Notes under the pieces: model-generated | Seen by the model: only the letters and a program-made list of their open reading frames with translations | Database searches by the model: none | Told to the model about the DNA's origin: nothing | Source: Clostridium sp. Cult1 | GTDB lineage: Bacteria; Bacillota; Clostridia; Tissierellales; Tepidimicrobiaceae | NCBI RefSeq assembly: GCF_021655095.1 | Contig: NZ_PPXW01000001.1 | Span: 1,864,865 to 1,897,502 of the forward strand | Direction: 5' to 3' | DNA: 32,638 nucleotides | Shown: positions 7,764-15,744 of the stretch, piece after piece | How the letters are laid out: each line of letters opens with the position of its first letter | Position numbering within the stretch: position 1 is the first letter of the stretch | Made by a program: the position numbers and the translations under genes

Positions 7764-8645
7764 ATGCTAAAAAAAGTAGTACTTCCCAATAGGGAAGAAA
7801 TAGCTTTTAGAATTGGAGGAAATGGACCAGAAACTTTAGTTATGGTCCACGGCAACTTGGTTTCTTCAAGGCATTGGGGAACTTTATTAGAAAAACTTTC
7901 TAATAAGTTTAAAGTAATTGCATTAGATTTAAGGGGAGCAGGTGAATCTTCTTATAATGAAAATGTTGAGACATTTAAAGATTGGGCAAACGATATCAAA
8001 TTGTTTTGTGATGAATTGGATTTAAAAGATTTTAACCTACTAGGATGGTCTATGGGTGGAGGGATAATACAACAATTTGCAGTGGATAATCCAAATTATG
8101 CAAAGAAAATGATATTATTTGGTTCTATCCCTCCATCTGGATATCCATATGTTAAGAAAGGGCCAAAGGGAGAGTTTTTGGATGAGTACTATGATAATAA
8201 AGAAGAACTTTTACAGGATCCAGTCCAATTAAAGCCTATGATAGATGGACTAGAAAATAAGAATAGAGATTTTATGAAACAGCTTTGGGCTATGTCAGTA
8301 TTCAACATTAAAGTTCCCGAAAAGGAAGAATTTGAGATATTAATAGATGATGTTTATAAGACTAGAAACTTAAAGGATGCTGCATGGGCAGCTCATGCTT
8401 TCAATATTTCTCATATAAATAATGGAGTATTTGATGGAACTGGAGAGATTGACAAAATTAAAATACCTGTGTTAATAATTGGCGGAGAAAAGGATCTAAT
8501 ATGTCCTATTTCAATGCATGAATTCACAAAAGATCAAATAGGGGAAAATGCAGTATTAGAAATTATTCCTAATGCTGGGCATGCATTTCATTATGATAAT
8601 GAGGACTTAGTAGTAGAGAAGATAACTAATTTTATTTTTGAATAA
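7764..8645 (+). CDS. Alpha/beta-fold hydrolase in the KAS III-like operon
   Basis: A 293-residue alpha/beta hydrolase with the classical layout: oxyanion motif VHGN, nucleophile Ser96 in GWSMGG, acid Asp244 in GGEKD and His273 in AGHAFH. No signal peptide is seen. An in-frame ATG at 7758 overlaps the ribosome site, so the start is taken as ATG at 7764, six bases after GGAGG. It differs from the LNG-type hydrolases at 2932 and 17856 but is clearly related to the decayed gene at 12027-12717. In this operon it may hydrolyse an ester, lactone or CoA thioester made or used by the neighbouring enzymes. Confidence 0.87.
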   Translation: MLKKVVLPNREEIAFRIGGNGPETLVMVHGNLVSSRHWGTLLEKLSNKFKVIALDLRGAGESSYNENVETFKDWANDIKLFCDELDLKDFNLLGWSMGGGIIQQFAVDNPNYAKKMILFGSIPPSGYPYVKKGPKGEFLDEYYDNKEELLQDPVQLKPMIDGLENKNRDFMKQLWAMSVFNIKVPEKEEFEILIDDVYKTRNLKDAAWAAHAFNISHINNGVFDGTGEIDKIKIPVLIIGGEKDLICPISMHEFTKDQIGENAVLEIIPNAGHAFHYDNEDLVVEKITNFIFE

Positions 8646-8661
8646 AGAGGAGGATATAAAT

Positions 8662-9381
8662 ATGAGATTAAAAGACAAGGTAGCTATAGTAACAGGTGGA
8701 AGAAGAGGATTAGGTAGAGCAATGTCAGAACTATTTGCTAAAGAAGGGGCAAAGGTTATAGCTGTAGATGTAGAAGAACTCTCCTATGAAAATCCGGATA
8801 TTGAAGGATATAAGCTTGATGTAACAAACACAGAAGATTGTAAAAGCTTCTTTGATTATGTGGTAGAAAAGTATGGAAGAATTGATGTACTCGTTAATAA
8901 TGCAGGAATAACTAGGGATGCAATGACAAGAAAAATGACAGAAGAACAATGGGATTTAGTAATAGATGTAAATCTTAAAGGTGTATTTAATTTAACTAGA
9001 CATATAGGACCCTATATGCAATCTCAAGGTGGAGGATCCATTATAAATATATCTTCAGTTGTAGGTGAATATGGAAATATTGGTCAGGCTAACTATGCTG
9101 CAACAAAAGCGGGAGTTTTAGGTCTAACAAAAACTTGGGCTAAAGAATTCGCTTTAAAAGGTGGAAATGTAAGAGTTAATGCTATTGCACCTGGCTACAC
9201 TATGACAGATATTTTAAAAACAGTTCCTCAGGATCTATTAGATAAATTTGCAGCTCAAACCATGCTTGGAAGATTAGGTCAACCAGAAGAAATTGCTAAT
9301 GCCGCATTATTCCTAGCTTCCGATGAAGCATCCTATGTTACAGGACATACTTTAAGTGTAAATGGTGGAATGAGGCTATAA
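8662..9381 (+). CDS. Short-chain dehydrogenase/reductase (FabG/3-hydroxyacyl type)
   Basis: A 239-residue classical SDR. Cofactor motif TGGRRGLG at 11-18, NNAG at 79-82, Asn104, catalytic Ser at 131/132, Tyr145 and Lys149 in YAATK are all present. Asp36 at the end of the second strand favours NAD over NADP by the usual rule. This fits an oxidising catabolic role, such as converting a 3-hydroxy acid or its CoA ester to the 3-oxo compound, better than fatty-acid synthesis. The start is ATG at 8662 after GAGGAGG; an upstream in-frame ATG at 8638 lacks a site and overlaps the preceding gene. It belongs to the sigma-54 operon. Confidence 0.9.
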   Translation: MRLKDKVAIVTGGRRGLGRAMSELFAKEGAKVIAVDVEELSYENPDIEGYKLDVTNTEDCKSFFDYVVEKYGRIDVLVNNAGITRDAMTRKMTEEQWDLVIDVNLKGVFNLTRHIGPYMQSQGGGSIINISSVVGEYGNIGQANYAATKAGVLGLTKTWAKEFALKGGNVRVNAIAPGYTMTDILKTVPQDLLDKFAAQTMLGRLGQPEEIANAALFLASDEASYVTGHTLSVNGGMRL

Positions 9382-9401
9382 TTAAAAAAGAAATAATAAT
9401 T

Positions 9402-9470
9402 TGGAAGGAGGTGAGTTTATATAATCATAATAGTCCTAATACAGAATTAAAGTTAAAATAAACACCTAAA
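9402..9470 (+). other. Gap between the dehydrogenase and the transporter genes with an orphan ribosome site and weak hairpin
   Basis: GGAAGGAGGTG at 9403-9413 is a near-perfect ribosome site with no usable start at proper distance. A GTG at 9411 within it would give a 16-residue peptide but has no spacing. AGGTGAGTTTAT can pair with ATAAACACCT at 9456-9466 with a small bulge. The real site of the next gene (AAAGGAGGT) follows. It may be a remnant of a lost small gene or a processing hairpin. Confidence 0.4.
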
Positions 9471-9482
9471 GGAGGTATTAAA

Positions 9483-9929
9483 GTGGATAGAAATGATCAA
9501 ACCGTTCTATTGCTATTATTATCAGCAATATTATTATTAATTGCTCAAATTTTTGAAAATTCACTATTATTTGCTATTTCATTCCCGGTGTTAATGTTTT
9601 CATGGATGTGGCTAGGGGCGTTGAAGAAAGGGAAAGTAAGAGGGTTAGCAAAATATTCTTTACTGGGAGTATTGGCAATTTGGCTTATAGGATTTATTGC
9701 CATGGAGAGAATGGATCATTCAAGTTTTGGAAAATTCTTCGGGGGATTACCGTTGGGAACAGCAATTATGATGTATGTTGCGTGGTTTTTACCATTTTTA
9801 GTTGGAACAGTAGCTTATAGTATTAGATTTGAAAAAGATTATATAACCATGGAGGATTTGGAAGAATTCTCTAAAGCTACTGATGTAAAAATGGAGGATC
9901 TGATAGAAATAGAAAATGTAAAAGGATAA
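9483..9929 (+). CDS. Small four-helix membrane protein paired with the symporter
   Basis: A 148-residue protein with about four membrane segments (roughly 8-25, 28-45, 58-75, 92-115) and a charged C-terminal tail rich in Asp and Glu. The start is GTG at 9483 after a strong AAAGGAGGT site. No family was recognised with confidence. It ends 13 bp before the sodium:solute symporter gene. By analogy with small partner subunits encoded next to other SSS-family carriers, it is probably an accessory subunit. This is inference from position and topology. Confidence 0.65.
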   Translation: MDRNDQTVLLLLLSAILLLIAQIFENSLLFAISFPVLMFSWMWLGALKKGKVRGLAKYSLLGVLAIWLIGFIAMERMDHSSFGKFFGGLPLGTAIMMYVAWFLPFLVGTVAYSIRFEKDYITMEDLEEFSKATDVKMEDLIEIENVKG

Positions 9930-9942
9930 AAGGGGGATATAT

Positions 9943-11454
9943 ATGGCAACTATTAGAATTGTAGTAGGATTATATATGCTGGTTGTTTTATATATTGGAT
10001 ATTGGGCTATGAAGCAGACAAAAAGTAGTACGGACTTTTTTATAGCAGGTAAAAAGTTAGGACTTTATGCTTTAGCTATGGCTTCTTTTTCAGCTGCTAT
10101 ATCTGGGTGGGTATTTGTAGGTGGACCAGGGTTATTTTATAGTGTTGGTCAAGGTTCTCTCTGGATGACTTTTCCAACATCTGTTTCTTTTTTAATGGCT
10201 TGGATTATACTTGGTAAGAGAATGAGACTTTTAACAGATGTAAAAGGAAGCATGACTGTATCGGACGCTATTTATGAAAGGTATAATTCAAAATTAGTAA
10301 GTGGTATTTCTGCGGCTGCTTTATTAGTTGGACTAGTTCTATATTTAGCTAACCAGATTACAAGTTTTGCTTTTATTTTATCACCTATATTTAATTTAAA
10401 ACATGAACTAGCAGTAATTATCGGTATGCTAATCGTTTTAATTTATTCTGTAGCCGGTGGAATGTTAGCAGGAGTATATACAGATGTATTCCAAGGGACT
10501 ATTATGATCCTTTCCTCTATCTTTATATTCATTATGGCTTTGGTTAAAGGCGGAGGTACTGTTAATATGACTAGCACTATAGCTAGTACTATGGCAGATG
10601 GCACTGGAGCAAATTTTATAGGTCCTTGGGGCTTAGCTTCACCAATTACTGCTATGAGTTGGTTTTTCCTATTGAGTATAGGAATTGTAGGTCAACCTCA
10701 TATAGTGCATAAATTCTTTATGGTAAGAGATACCAATAAGTTGAAATGGGGACCCACTTTGGCAGCAGTAGGAGGAATGATGGCTGGATTATTGTGGTTT
10801 GGTGTAGGATTAGTTGTAAAATATTTATCCTTAACTGGGCAATTATCAACTGAGGCAATGGATTTATTAAGTAAATCAGCAGATAATACTATAGTTGTAT
10901 TTTTAAATAATTATACACCAAAAATTATTGCTGGTTTAGTCTATGCAGGTATAGCATCGGCAATTATGTCTACAGCAGATTCCTTTATTAATATAGCATC
11001 AGCTGCAGTTGTAAGGGATTTACCATTTTCATTAGGCAAAGAATTAGATTCAAAACAAGAGCTAGTATATGGTAGATTAGCAGTGGCAATACTTTCGGTT
11101 ATTGCAGTAATCCTCGCCTTAACTTTAGGTTCTCAGGGAATTGCCTTACTTGGTGCTTTTGGTTGGGGAACGTTTGCTGCAGCTTTAGCTCCCGCAGTAG
11201 GCATAGGTTTCAATTGGAAAAAAGGCACTAGGCAAGGGGCCCTATGTTCTATAATAGTAGGTCTTATACTAAATATTGGATTAGAAGTAGCAAAAACTCT
11301 GCAATTGCCTTTCTATGTAAATAATATTGGAAATAAGGGCATATATAACGGGACTTTATCTTTAGCAATTTCTATAATAGTTTATATATTAGTTTCTTAT
11401 GTAACTAAGAAACAGCCATTAGATAAGGAAATGGAATCTTTATTAGAAGCATAG
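9943..11454 (+). CDS. Sodium:solute symporter (SSS family)
   Basis: A 503-residue membrane carrier with about thirteen hydrophobic segments, the usual size for the SSS family (PutP, PanF and acetate or monocarboxylate carriers). Supporting motifs are SSTDFFIAGKKLG near the N-terminus, SGWVFVGGPGLFYSVG (about 49-64), the core YSVAGGMLAGVYTDVFQG and the sodium-site stretch SAIMSTADSFINIAS. It should take up a small organic anion or zwitterion with sodium. It lies in the sigma-54 operon after the enzymes and its small partner, so it probably imports their substrate. Monocarboxylates, including hydroxy acids, would suit the enzymes; the specificity cannot be read. Confidence 0.92.
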   Translation: MATIRIVVGLYMLVVLYIGYWAMKQTKSSTDFFIAGKKLGLYALAMASFSAAISGWVFVGGPGLFYSVGQGSLWMTFPTSVSFLMAWIILGKRMRLLTDVKGSMTVSDAIYERYNSKLVSGISAAALLVGLVLYLANQITSFAFILSPIFNLKHELAVIIGMLIVLIYSVAGGMLAGVYTDVFQGTIMILSSIFIFIMALVKGGGTVNMTSTIASTMADGTGANFIGPWGLASPITAMSWFFLLSIGIVGQPHIVHKFFMVRDTNKLKWGPTLAAVGGMMAGLLWFGVGLVVKYLSLTGQLSTEAMDLLSKSADNTIVVFLNNYTPKIIAGLVYAGIASAIMSTADSFINIASAAVVRDLPFSLGKELDSKQELVYGRLAVAILSVIAVILALTLGSQGIALLGAFGWGTFAAALAPAVGIGFNWKKGTRQGALCSIIVGLILNIGLEVAKTLQLPFYVNNIGNKGIYNGTLSLAISIIVYILVSYVTKKQPLDKEMESLLEA

Positions 11455-11464
11455 GTGGGAAAAT

Positions 11465-11878
11465 ATGAATGAAAAAGTATTAGGTTATTTAACAGAATAT
11501 TTTCAGATAAATGATTTCTTTAAAAAATTTTATGAGTTAGTATTTACAGATAAAAGACTCCTTATAATAAATACTGGAGAAACCTTTAGATCTTGGTTTG
11601 CTAGAACGGATGTAGCCTATAGTAAAAGAGAGAATTTGTTGGAAATGGATATAATGGACATTTTTAAGAACTTCGAAGAAAAAAAAATAGAAAGCATTTA
11701 TTATAAAAATATTGAGGAAATTGTTCTATCCAATAAAACTTTTATAAAAAACGGCAAGATCAAAATAGAATTATGTGAAGGCAAGAAAACATACTATACC
11801 TCTAAGGAAAATTCCATTGGAGAAATACAAAAAATATGTAGAGAATATGATGTACCTATTACCATAACAGTAAATTAA
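11465..11878 (+). CDS. Small protein of unknown function, last gene of the sigma-54 operon
   Basis: A 137-residue soluble protein starting 10 bp after the symporter gene, with a GGTGGG ribosome site. The middle, YELVFTDKRLLIINTGETFRS, looks like the first strands of a bacterial PH-like domain, where 'TDKRLL' is common, but the match is weak. No signal peptide or membrane segment is seen. It may assist the transporter at the membrane. The function is not recognised. Confidence 0.6.
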   Translation: MNEKVLGYLTEYFQINDFFKKFYELVFTDKRLLIINTGETFRSWFARTDVAYSKRENLLEMDIMDIFKNFEEKKIESIYYKNIEEIVLSNKTFIKNGKIKIELCEGKKTYYTSKENSIGEIQKICREYDVPITITVN

Positions 11879-11948
11879 TATTAAAAAACATATTCAAAAA
11901 ATTAAATAATTTTATTTTTAGGTTTATATTTATTAACAAAGGTGAGTT

Positions 11949-12095
11949 ATGGGGAATGCAATTTGGATTTTAGTGTCAAATATATTCTTATATTTGACAC
12001 TATGGATTTTTAGAAAGGTGGATTTTATGAAGAATATTGACCTAAAAAGGATAAGGTTATCAAACAGTGAAACTTATGGTTATAACATTATCTAG
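11949..12095 (+). other. Possible 48-residue leader ORF overlapping a hairpin and the pseudogene start
   Basis: An ATG at 11949, eight bases after AAAGGTG, opens a frame running in phase into the broken hydrolase to a TAG at 12093-12095. Its first 26 residues are hydrophobic (MGNAIWILVSNIFLYLTLWIF). The coding stretch contains an inverted repeat with 14-bp arms at 11971-11984 and 11989-12002 and a 4-base loop. It could be an accidental frame at a terminator-like hairpin (TTTTT follows at 12006), or an N-terminal extension of the dead gene. Confidence 0.3.
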
Positions 12096-12717
12096 GGGGA
12101 GATAAAGTTATAGTTTTGGTTCACGGAAACTTAGCAAGCTCTAAACATTTTGATACTCTTATGGAATCTTTACCTAAAGAGTATACTGTATATGCCATAG
12201 ATATGAGGGGTTCGGAGTTTCGACTTATAATAAACCTATAAATTCTTTAAGAGATTTTTCAGAAGATTTAAAATCGTTTTTAGATGCCTTAAATTTTAAA
12301 AAAATTGATTTAGCTGGGTGACCCACAGGTGGTAGAGTTAGAAGGATAAAGATTACTATAGAAAAATATGGGGTTCTGCTATATATACACAAAAAAACTG
12401 AATCCAAAAGATATGAAGAGTATATAGAAGAAAGTTTAATGCAAAAAAATTTAATAGATGTTCACTATGCTTTAGCCTCATTTAATATATCTAATTCTTT
12501 TAATGGCATAAGTATGGGAACAGGAGAAATCAGCAAAATAAAAGTTCCTACAGCTATAATTCAGGGAAAAGAAGATATACTAGTATCCCTTGATATGGCT
12601 CAAACTATAAAAGATGGTATAGGGAAAAATACAGAGTTTATATTATTTGACCACTGCGGCCATGCACCTTTTGTAGATGTATTAGATGAAATAGTTAAAA
12701 TTATAATGGAGTTTTGA
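12027..12717 (+). pseudogene. Decayed alpha/beta hydrolase related to the 7764 gene
   Basis: The remnants follow the operon hydrolase in order. After MKNIDLKRIRLSN and an in-frame TAG, a frame change gives GGDKVIVLVHGNLASSKHFD and YAIDMRGS. A second shift gives STYNKPINSLRDF. Then the nucleophile elbow reads G-stop-P-T-G-G, with TGG changed to TGA and the serine codon changed to proline. About 80 residues are then missing, KDYYRKIWGSAIYTQKN follows, another shift occurs, and the C-terminal 92 residues are open to 12717, still holding GKEDI and CGHAPF. The damage is extensive and the nucleophile is gone. The 12439-12717 frame alone is not considered a working gene. Confidence 0.9.
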
Positions 12718-12721
12718 AATG

Positions 12722-12761
12722 ATATTAGCTAATCATTATAAGGTAATAAGAAAGCTAATAT
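12722..12761 (+). repeat. Inverted repeat after the pseudogene
   Basis: ATATTAGCT at 12722-12730 pairs with AGCTAATAT at 12753-12761 across a 22-base loop. There is no T-run. Its role is unknown. Confidence 0.4.
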
Positions 12762-12780
12762 TAATAAATGCAATTTTATT

Positions 12781-12828
12781 AAACAATTTATGTAACAAAA
12801 TCAAACAACTGTATAGTAATATTACAAT
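12781..12828 (+). repeat. Copy B of the duplicated regulatory block
   Basis: This stretch matches 5240-5287 at 43 of 48 positions. It includes the bases that in copy A encode the last residues and stop of the activator, although no activator gene lies here. Similarity continues through the terminator, TATGAGTATTT and promoter to about 12938. Confidence 0.85.
12810..12826 (+). promoter_or_regulatory. Candidate enhancer site upstream of the ABC transporter operon
   Basis: TGTATAGTAATATTACA is a TGTA-N9-TACA dyad centred exactly 95 bp before the -12 GC of the 12900 promoter, as in copy A. It differs from the 5269 dyad at two positions. Confidence 0.65.
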
Positions 12829-12834
12829 AAAAAA

Positions 12835-12858
12835 CTAGCAAAGTTTTGCTAGTTTTTT
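12835..12858 (+). terminator. Intrinsic terminator between enhancer and promoter (copy B)
   Basis: CTAGCAAA at 12835-12842 pairs with TTTGCTAG at 12845-12852 (inner pairs partly in the loop), followed by TTTTTT. The same layout is found at 5292-5318. Confidence 0.8.
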
Positions 12859-12899
12859 ATCTATGAGTATTTATGCGGGTTTTGCTTTTGAAAAAGTCT

Positions 12900-12915
12900 T
12901 GGCATAGAATTTGCT
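12900..12915 (+). promoter_or_regulatory. Sigma-54 promoter of the HAAT ABC transporter operon
   Basis: TGGCATAGAATTTGCT is identical to the 16 bases at 5359-5374 and matches the sigma-54 consensus but for one base. The leader to the first gene is about 75 bp. Confidence 0.9.
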
Positions 12916-12998
12916 AATTTAATATATTATTAGAAAAATGCTAAGTAAATAATCTATGTAGCTAGTGCAGTTTGGGTAAAGAAAGGGGACTAGTGGTA

Positions 12999-13871
12999 AT
13001 GAGTATATTTATTCAAATACTTCTAAACAGTTTAGAAATTGGGGGTATATACGCCCTTGCATCTTTAGGCATTATATTAATATTTAGGACTTCAATTACA
13101 ACCAATTATGCCCAAGGAGCTATAAGCATGTTTAATGCATTTGTAGCTACTTATATACTATTAAGTACTGATATTCCAGTTTATGTAGCAGCTTTACTTG
13201 GAATGTTAAGCGCGTTTATTGTGGGAGTCATTGTTGATAGAGTAGTTATCTCTAGGACACAAAATATTGATCCCGTATCAAAACAGATCATTACCCTTGG
13301 ATTACTAATGGTTTTTTTAGGCCTTGCACCAATGATATTTGGAACAGACCCAATTCAATTTCCAAGGTTTATATATGGAAGTCATATAATATTTGGGGCA
13401 ACGATTTCATACAATGCTATTCTTAATATTGGGGTTGTAATAGGAATAATGTTATTTTTATTCTATATGCTTCAGAAGAGTAAGTGGGGTCTTTCCATAA
13501 GAGCAACCGCCTCAAATGAAATAGTTGCAAGAATGATGGGTATACCTACATCTTTTGTTACTATGACATCTTGGGCAATTGCTGCAGCTCTTGGCGTTCT
13601 TTCGGCTTTAATGTTAGCTCCAACTACTAGTGTAAGCATTACTATGATGGATGGGGTTCAAATTGTGGCTTTTTTATCATGTGTTTTGGGGGGATTTCAA
13701 ACTTTTTATGGACCAGTAATTGCTGCCTATATAATAGGTTTTGCAAGTAATTTTATTTCTTATTATATATCTTCTATATGGAGTGACCCAATTCTTTATA
13801 TTTTAATTTTAGTAGTAATTCTATTTAAACCTAATGGTATATTTGGTAAAAAAGTAGTAAAAAAAGTATAG
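12999..13871 (+). CDS. livH: Branched-chain-amino-acid-type ABC transporter permease (LivH-like)
   Basis: About 290 residues with eight or so membrane segments, of the LivH permease family. Typical marks are NSLEIGGIYALASLGIILIFRTS near the N-terminus, the EAA-like loop RATASNEIVARMMGIP, and VLGGFQTFYGPVIAAYIIG near the C-terminus. The start is ATG at 12999; GTG at 12993 is also usable, both after AAAGGGG, and the TTG at 12972 is judged too far upstream. It is the first gene of the five-gene importer operon under the 12900 sigma-54 promoter. HAAT systems also carry amides, urea, carboxylates and aromatic compounds, so leucine transport should not be assumed. Confidence 0.9.
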   Translation: MSIFIQILLNSLEIGGIYALASLGIILIFRTSITTNYAQGAISMFNAFVATYILLSTDIPVYVAALLGMLSAFIVGVIVDRVVISRTQNIDPVSKQIITLGLLMVFLGLAPMIFGTDPIQFPRFIYGSHIIFGATISYNAILNIGVVIGIMLFLFYMLQKSKWGLSIRATASNEIVARMMGIPTSFVTMTSWAIAAALGVLSALMLAPTTSVSITMMDGVQIVAFLSCVLGGFQTFYGPVIAAYIIGFASNFISYYISSIWSDPILYILILVVILFKPNGIFGKKVVKKV

Positions 13872-13883
13872 GAGGTAAATACA

Positions 13884-14918
13884 TTGGAAAAAAAAGAGAA
13901 TAAACTCATTATGTGGTATAGAAAAAAGAAGCCTTATTCAGACTATATACTTTTTGGAATTTTGCTAATTCTTCTTCCTATACTGGTAGAGCTAAGAATT
14001 TTGAAATATTCCTATCTGACAACAATTGCTAGTATACTTATATATTCAATAGTGGCACTAGGGCTAAATATCCTATTAGGGTATTCAGGATTAATATCAT
14101 TAGGCACTGCGGGTTTTATGGGGCTTGGAACATATCTTGCAGCTTATATTACTGCAGATTTAAATCTCCCTTTTGAATTGTCATTGATAATTTCTGTAAT
14201 AGTACCCATGTTAATAGGTATTTTAACTGGTCTTGTTTCCTTAAGGATTGAAGGTTTTTATTTAGCTATAGCTACATTAGCAATATCGGAAATACTCAGA
14301 AAAGTATTTGTAGAACTTGAAGTAGTGACAAATGGATTTTCTGGCAAAAAAGCAGACTACCCTCAGCTTCTAGGTTTCATAGATTTGGATAGAAGTGGAA
14401 CTTTCATACTGATAGTAATAATTCTTGTAGCTATTATGGTAATAACTTATAATCTGATAAATAGTTATACAGGACGTGCTTTTTTAACTATGAGAGGTAG
14501 TGAATCAGCTGCTCAGGCCATGGGGATAGATATATATAAATATAGACTTCTTTCTTTTGCTATAACTGTAGCTTATGCAGGGCTTGGTGGCACCTTATAT
14601 ATGCATTTTGTCAAATATACTTACCCGGACACATGGACTCTGTTGCTTTCTCTAAATATTTTAGCTGCAATAGTAATAGGTGGTATTAGATCGATACCTG
14701 GAACTATTTTAGGATCCTTTGTTGTATTTGGAGTTCCAGATCTTATACTGAAGAGACTTCCTGTTTTAGGAGAATTCGATGGGTTAGCTTATATATTCAA
14801 TGGAATACTAATAGTTTTAATAGTATTATTCTATCCTACAGGTCTCATACATGTAAAAGAAGATATTAAAAAAAAGCTTTCAAAGTTAAGAAAAAGAAAG
14901 GAGAGCTACAGTGGATAA
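13884..14918 (+). CDS. livM: Branched-chain-amino-acid-type ABC transporter permease (LivM-like)
   Basis: A 344-residue inner-membrane permease of the LivM family. Typical stretches are IVALGLNILLGYSGLISLGTAGFMGLG, the EAA-like loop RGSESAAQAMGIDIYKYRLL and the C-terminal IVIGGIRSIPGTILGSFVVFG. Starts with TTG at 13884 after AGGAGGT, 12 bp behind the LivH-like gene. It has a longer, lysine-rich N-terminus than average. It pairs with the LivH-like protein to form the channel of the sigma-54-controlled importer. Confidence 0.92.
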   Translation: MEKKENKLIMWYRKKKPYSDYILFGILLILLPILVELRILKYSYLTTIASILIYSIVALGLNILLGYSGLISLGTAGFMGLGTYLAAYITADLNLPFELSLIISVIVPMLIGILTGLVSLRIEGFYLAIATLAISEILRKVFVELEVVTNGFSGKKADYPQLLGFIDLDRSGTFILIVIILVAIMVITYNLINSYTGRAFLTMRGSESAAQAMGIDIYKYRLLSFAITVAYAGLGGTLYMHFVKYTYPDTWTLLLSLNILAAIVIGGIRSIPGTILGSFVVFGVPDLILKRLPVLGEFDGLAYIFNGILIVLIVLFYPTGLIHVKEDIKKKLSKLRKRKESYSG

Positions 14919-15744
14919 GGAAATATTGAAAAGTAAAGATGGTATAACTGGGGATATAGTGCTTAAAGTTGAAGATCTTTCTATAGCATTTGGCGGATTA
15001 AAAGCTGTAGATTCATTATCTTTTCATATCAAAGAAAAAGAAATCTTTGGACTTATAGGGCCCAATGGAGCAGGAAAAACTACTGTGTTTAATTGTATTA
15101 CACAATTTTATAGACCTGATGGGGGAAAAGTTTTATTTAGAGGAAATAATGGAGAAATTGAAGATTTAGTTGGTCAAAAACCTCATGAAATAATTTCTAA
15201 AGGGCTAGTTAGAACATTTCAAAATATAGAACTTATTAGAGAATTAAGTGTAATTGATAATTTACTGGTAGGTTCACATATAGAATTTGAAGCTTCAATA
15301 TTTAGTCAAATATTGAAGCTCCCCAAAGCAAGGGAAGAAGAAGTAAAGTTAAGAAAAAAAGGAGAAGAAGTGCTTAAGTATATGGACCTATATGATATCA
15401 AGGATCAACTTGTGGCAGGGCAACCCTATGGTGTCCTTAAAAGGATAGAACTTGCCCGTACATTAATGTGCAATCCTAAACTTATAATCCTAGATGAACC
15501 TGCAGCTGGTCTAAATGAATCGGAAACTTTGGCATTAATAGAAAAAGTTAGAGATATAAGGGATAGATATGATTGTTCCATACTTTTAGTAGAACATGAT
15601 ATGAAATTTGTTACAGATTTATGTGATAGGATATGTGCTATTTCCTTTGGTAAACTTCTTGCTATAGGAACACCTGAGGAAATAAAAACTAACGAAAAGG
15701 TTCAGACAGCTTATCTAGGAAAGGAGGAAGAAGATTATGCATGA
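14911..15744 (+). CDS. livG: ABC transporter ATP-binding protein (LivG-like)
   Basis: A 277-residue ATPase of the LivG type. Walker A GPNGAGKTT is at 50-58, Walker B LIILDE at 191-196, followed by the H-loop HD pair in LVEHDMKFV. The signature reads QPYGVLKR (171-178). The glycine is kept, but the glutamine usual in LivG (YGQQRR) is Val, a mild departure. An insertion-like stretch at about 123-150 (FEASIFSQILKLPKAREEE) is normal for LivG. GTG start at 14911 overlaps the end of the LivM-like gene by eight bases, which suggests translational coupling. Confidence 0.93.
   Translation: MDKEILKSKDGITGDIVLKVEDLSIAFGGLKAVDSLSFHIKEKEIFGLIGPNGAGKTTVFNCITQFYRPDGGKVLFRGNNGEIEDLVGQKPHEIISKGLVRTFQNIELIRELSVIDNLLVGSHIEFEASIFSQILKLPKAREEEVKLRKKGEEVLKYMDLYDIKDQLVAGQPYGVLKRIELARTLMCNPKLIILDEPAAGLNESETLALIEKVRDIRDRYDCSILLVEHDMKFVTDLCDRICAISFGKLLAIGTPEEIKTNEKVQTAYLGKEEEDYA

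Noticed and set aside
9411-9461. GTG-started 16-residue peptide between the dehydrogenase and the membrane protein
   Set aside because: The start lies inside the ribosome site, so there is no spacing for initiation.
12439-12717. Open frame of 92 residues as an independent small hydrolase
   Set aside because: It is the C-terminal remnant of a gene with several disabling changes and lacks the nucleophile; it has no ribosome site.
14586-14605. TGGCACC…TGCA inside the LivM-like gene as a sigma-54 promoter
   Set aside because: The GG-GC spacing is wrong and it lies within a conserved coding region.
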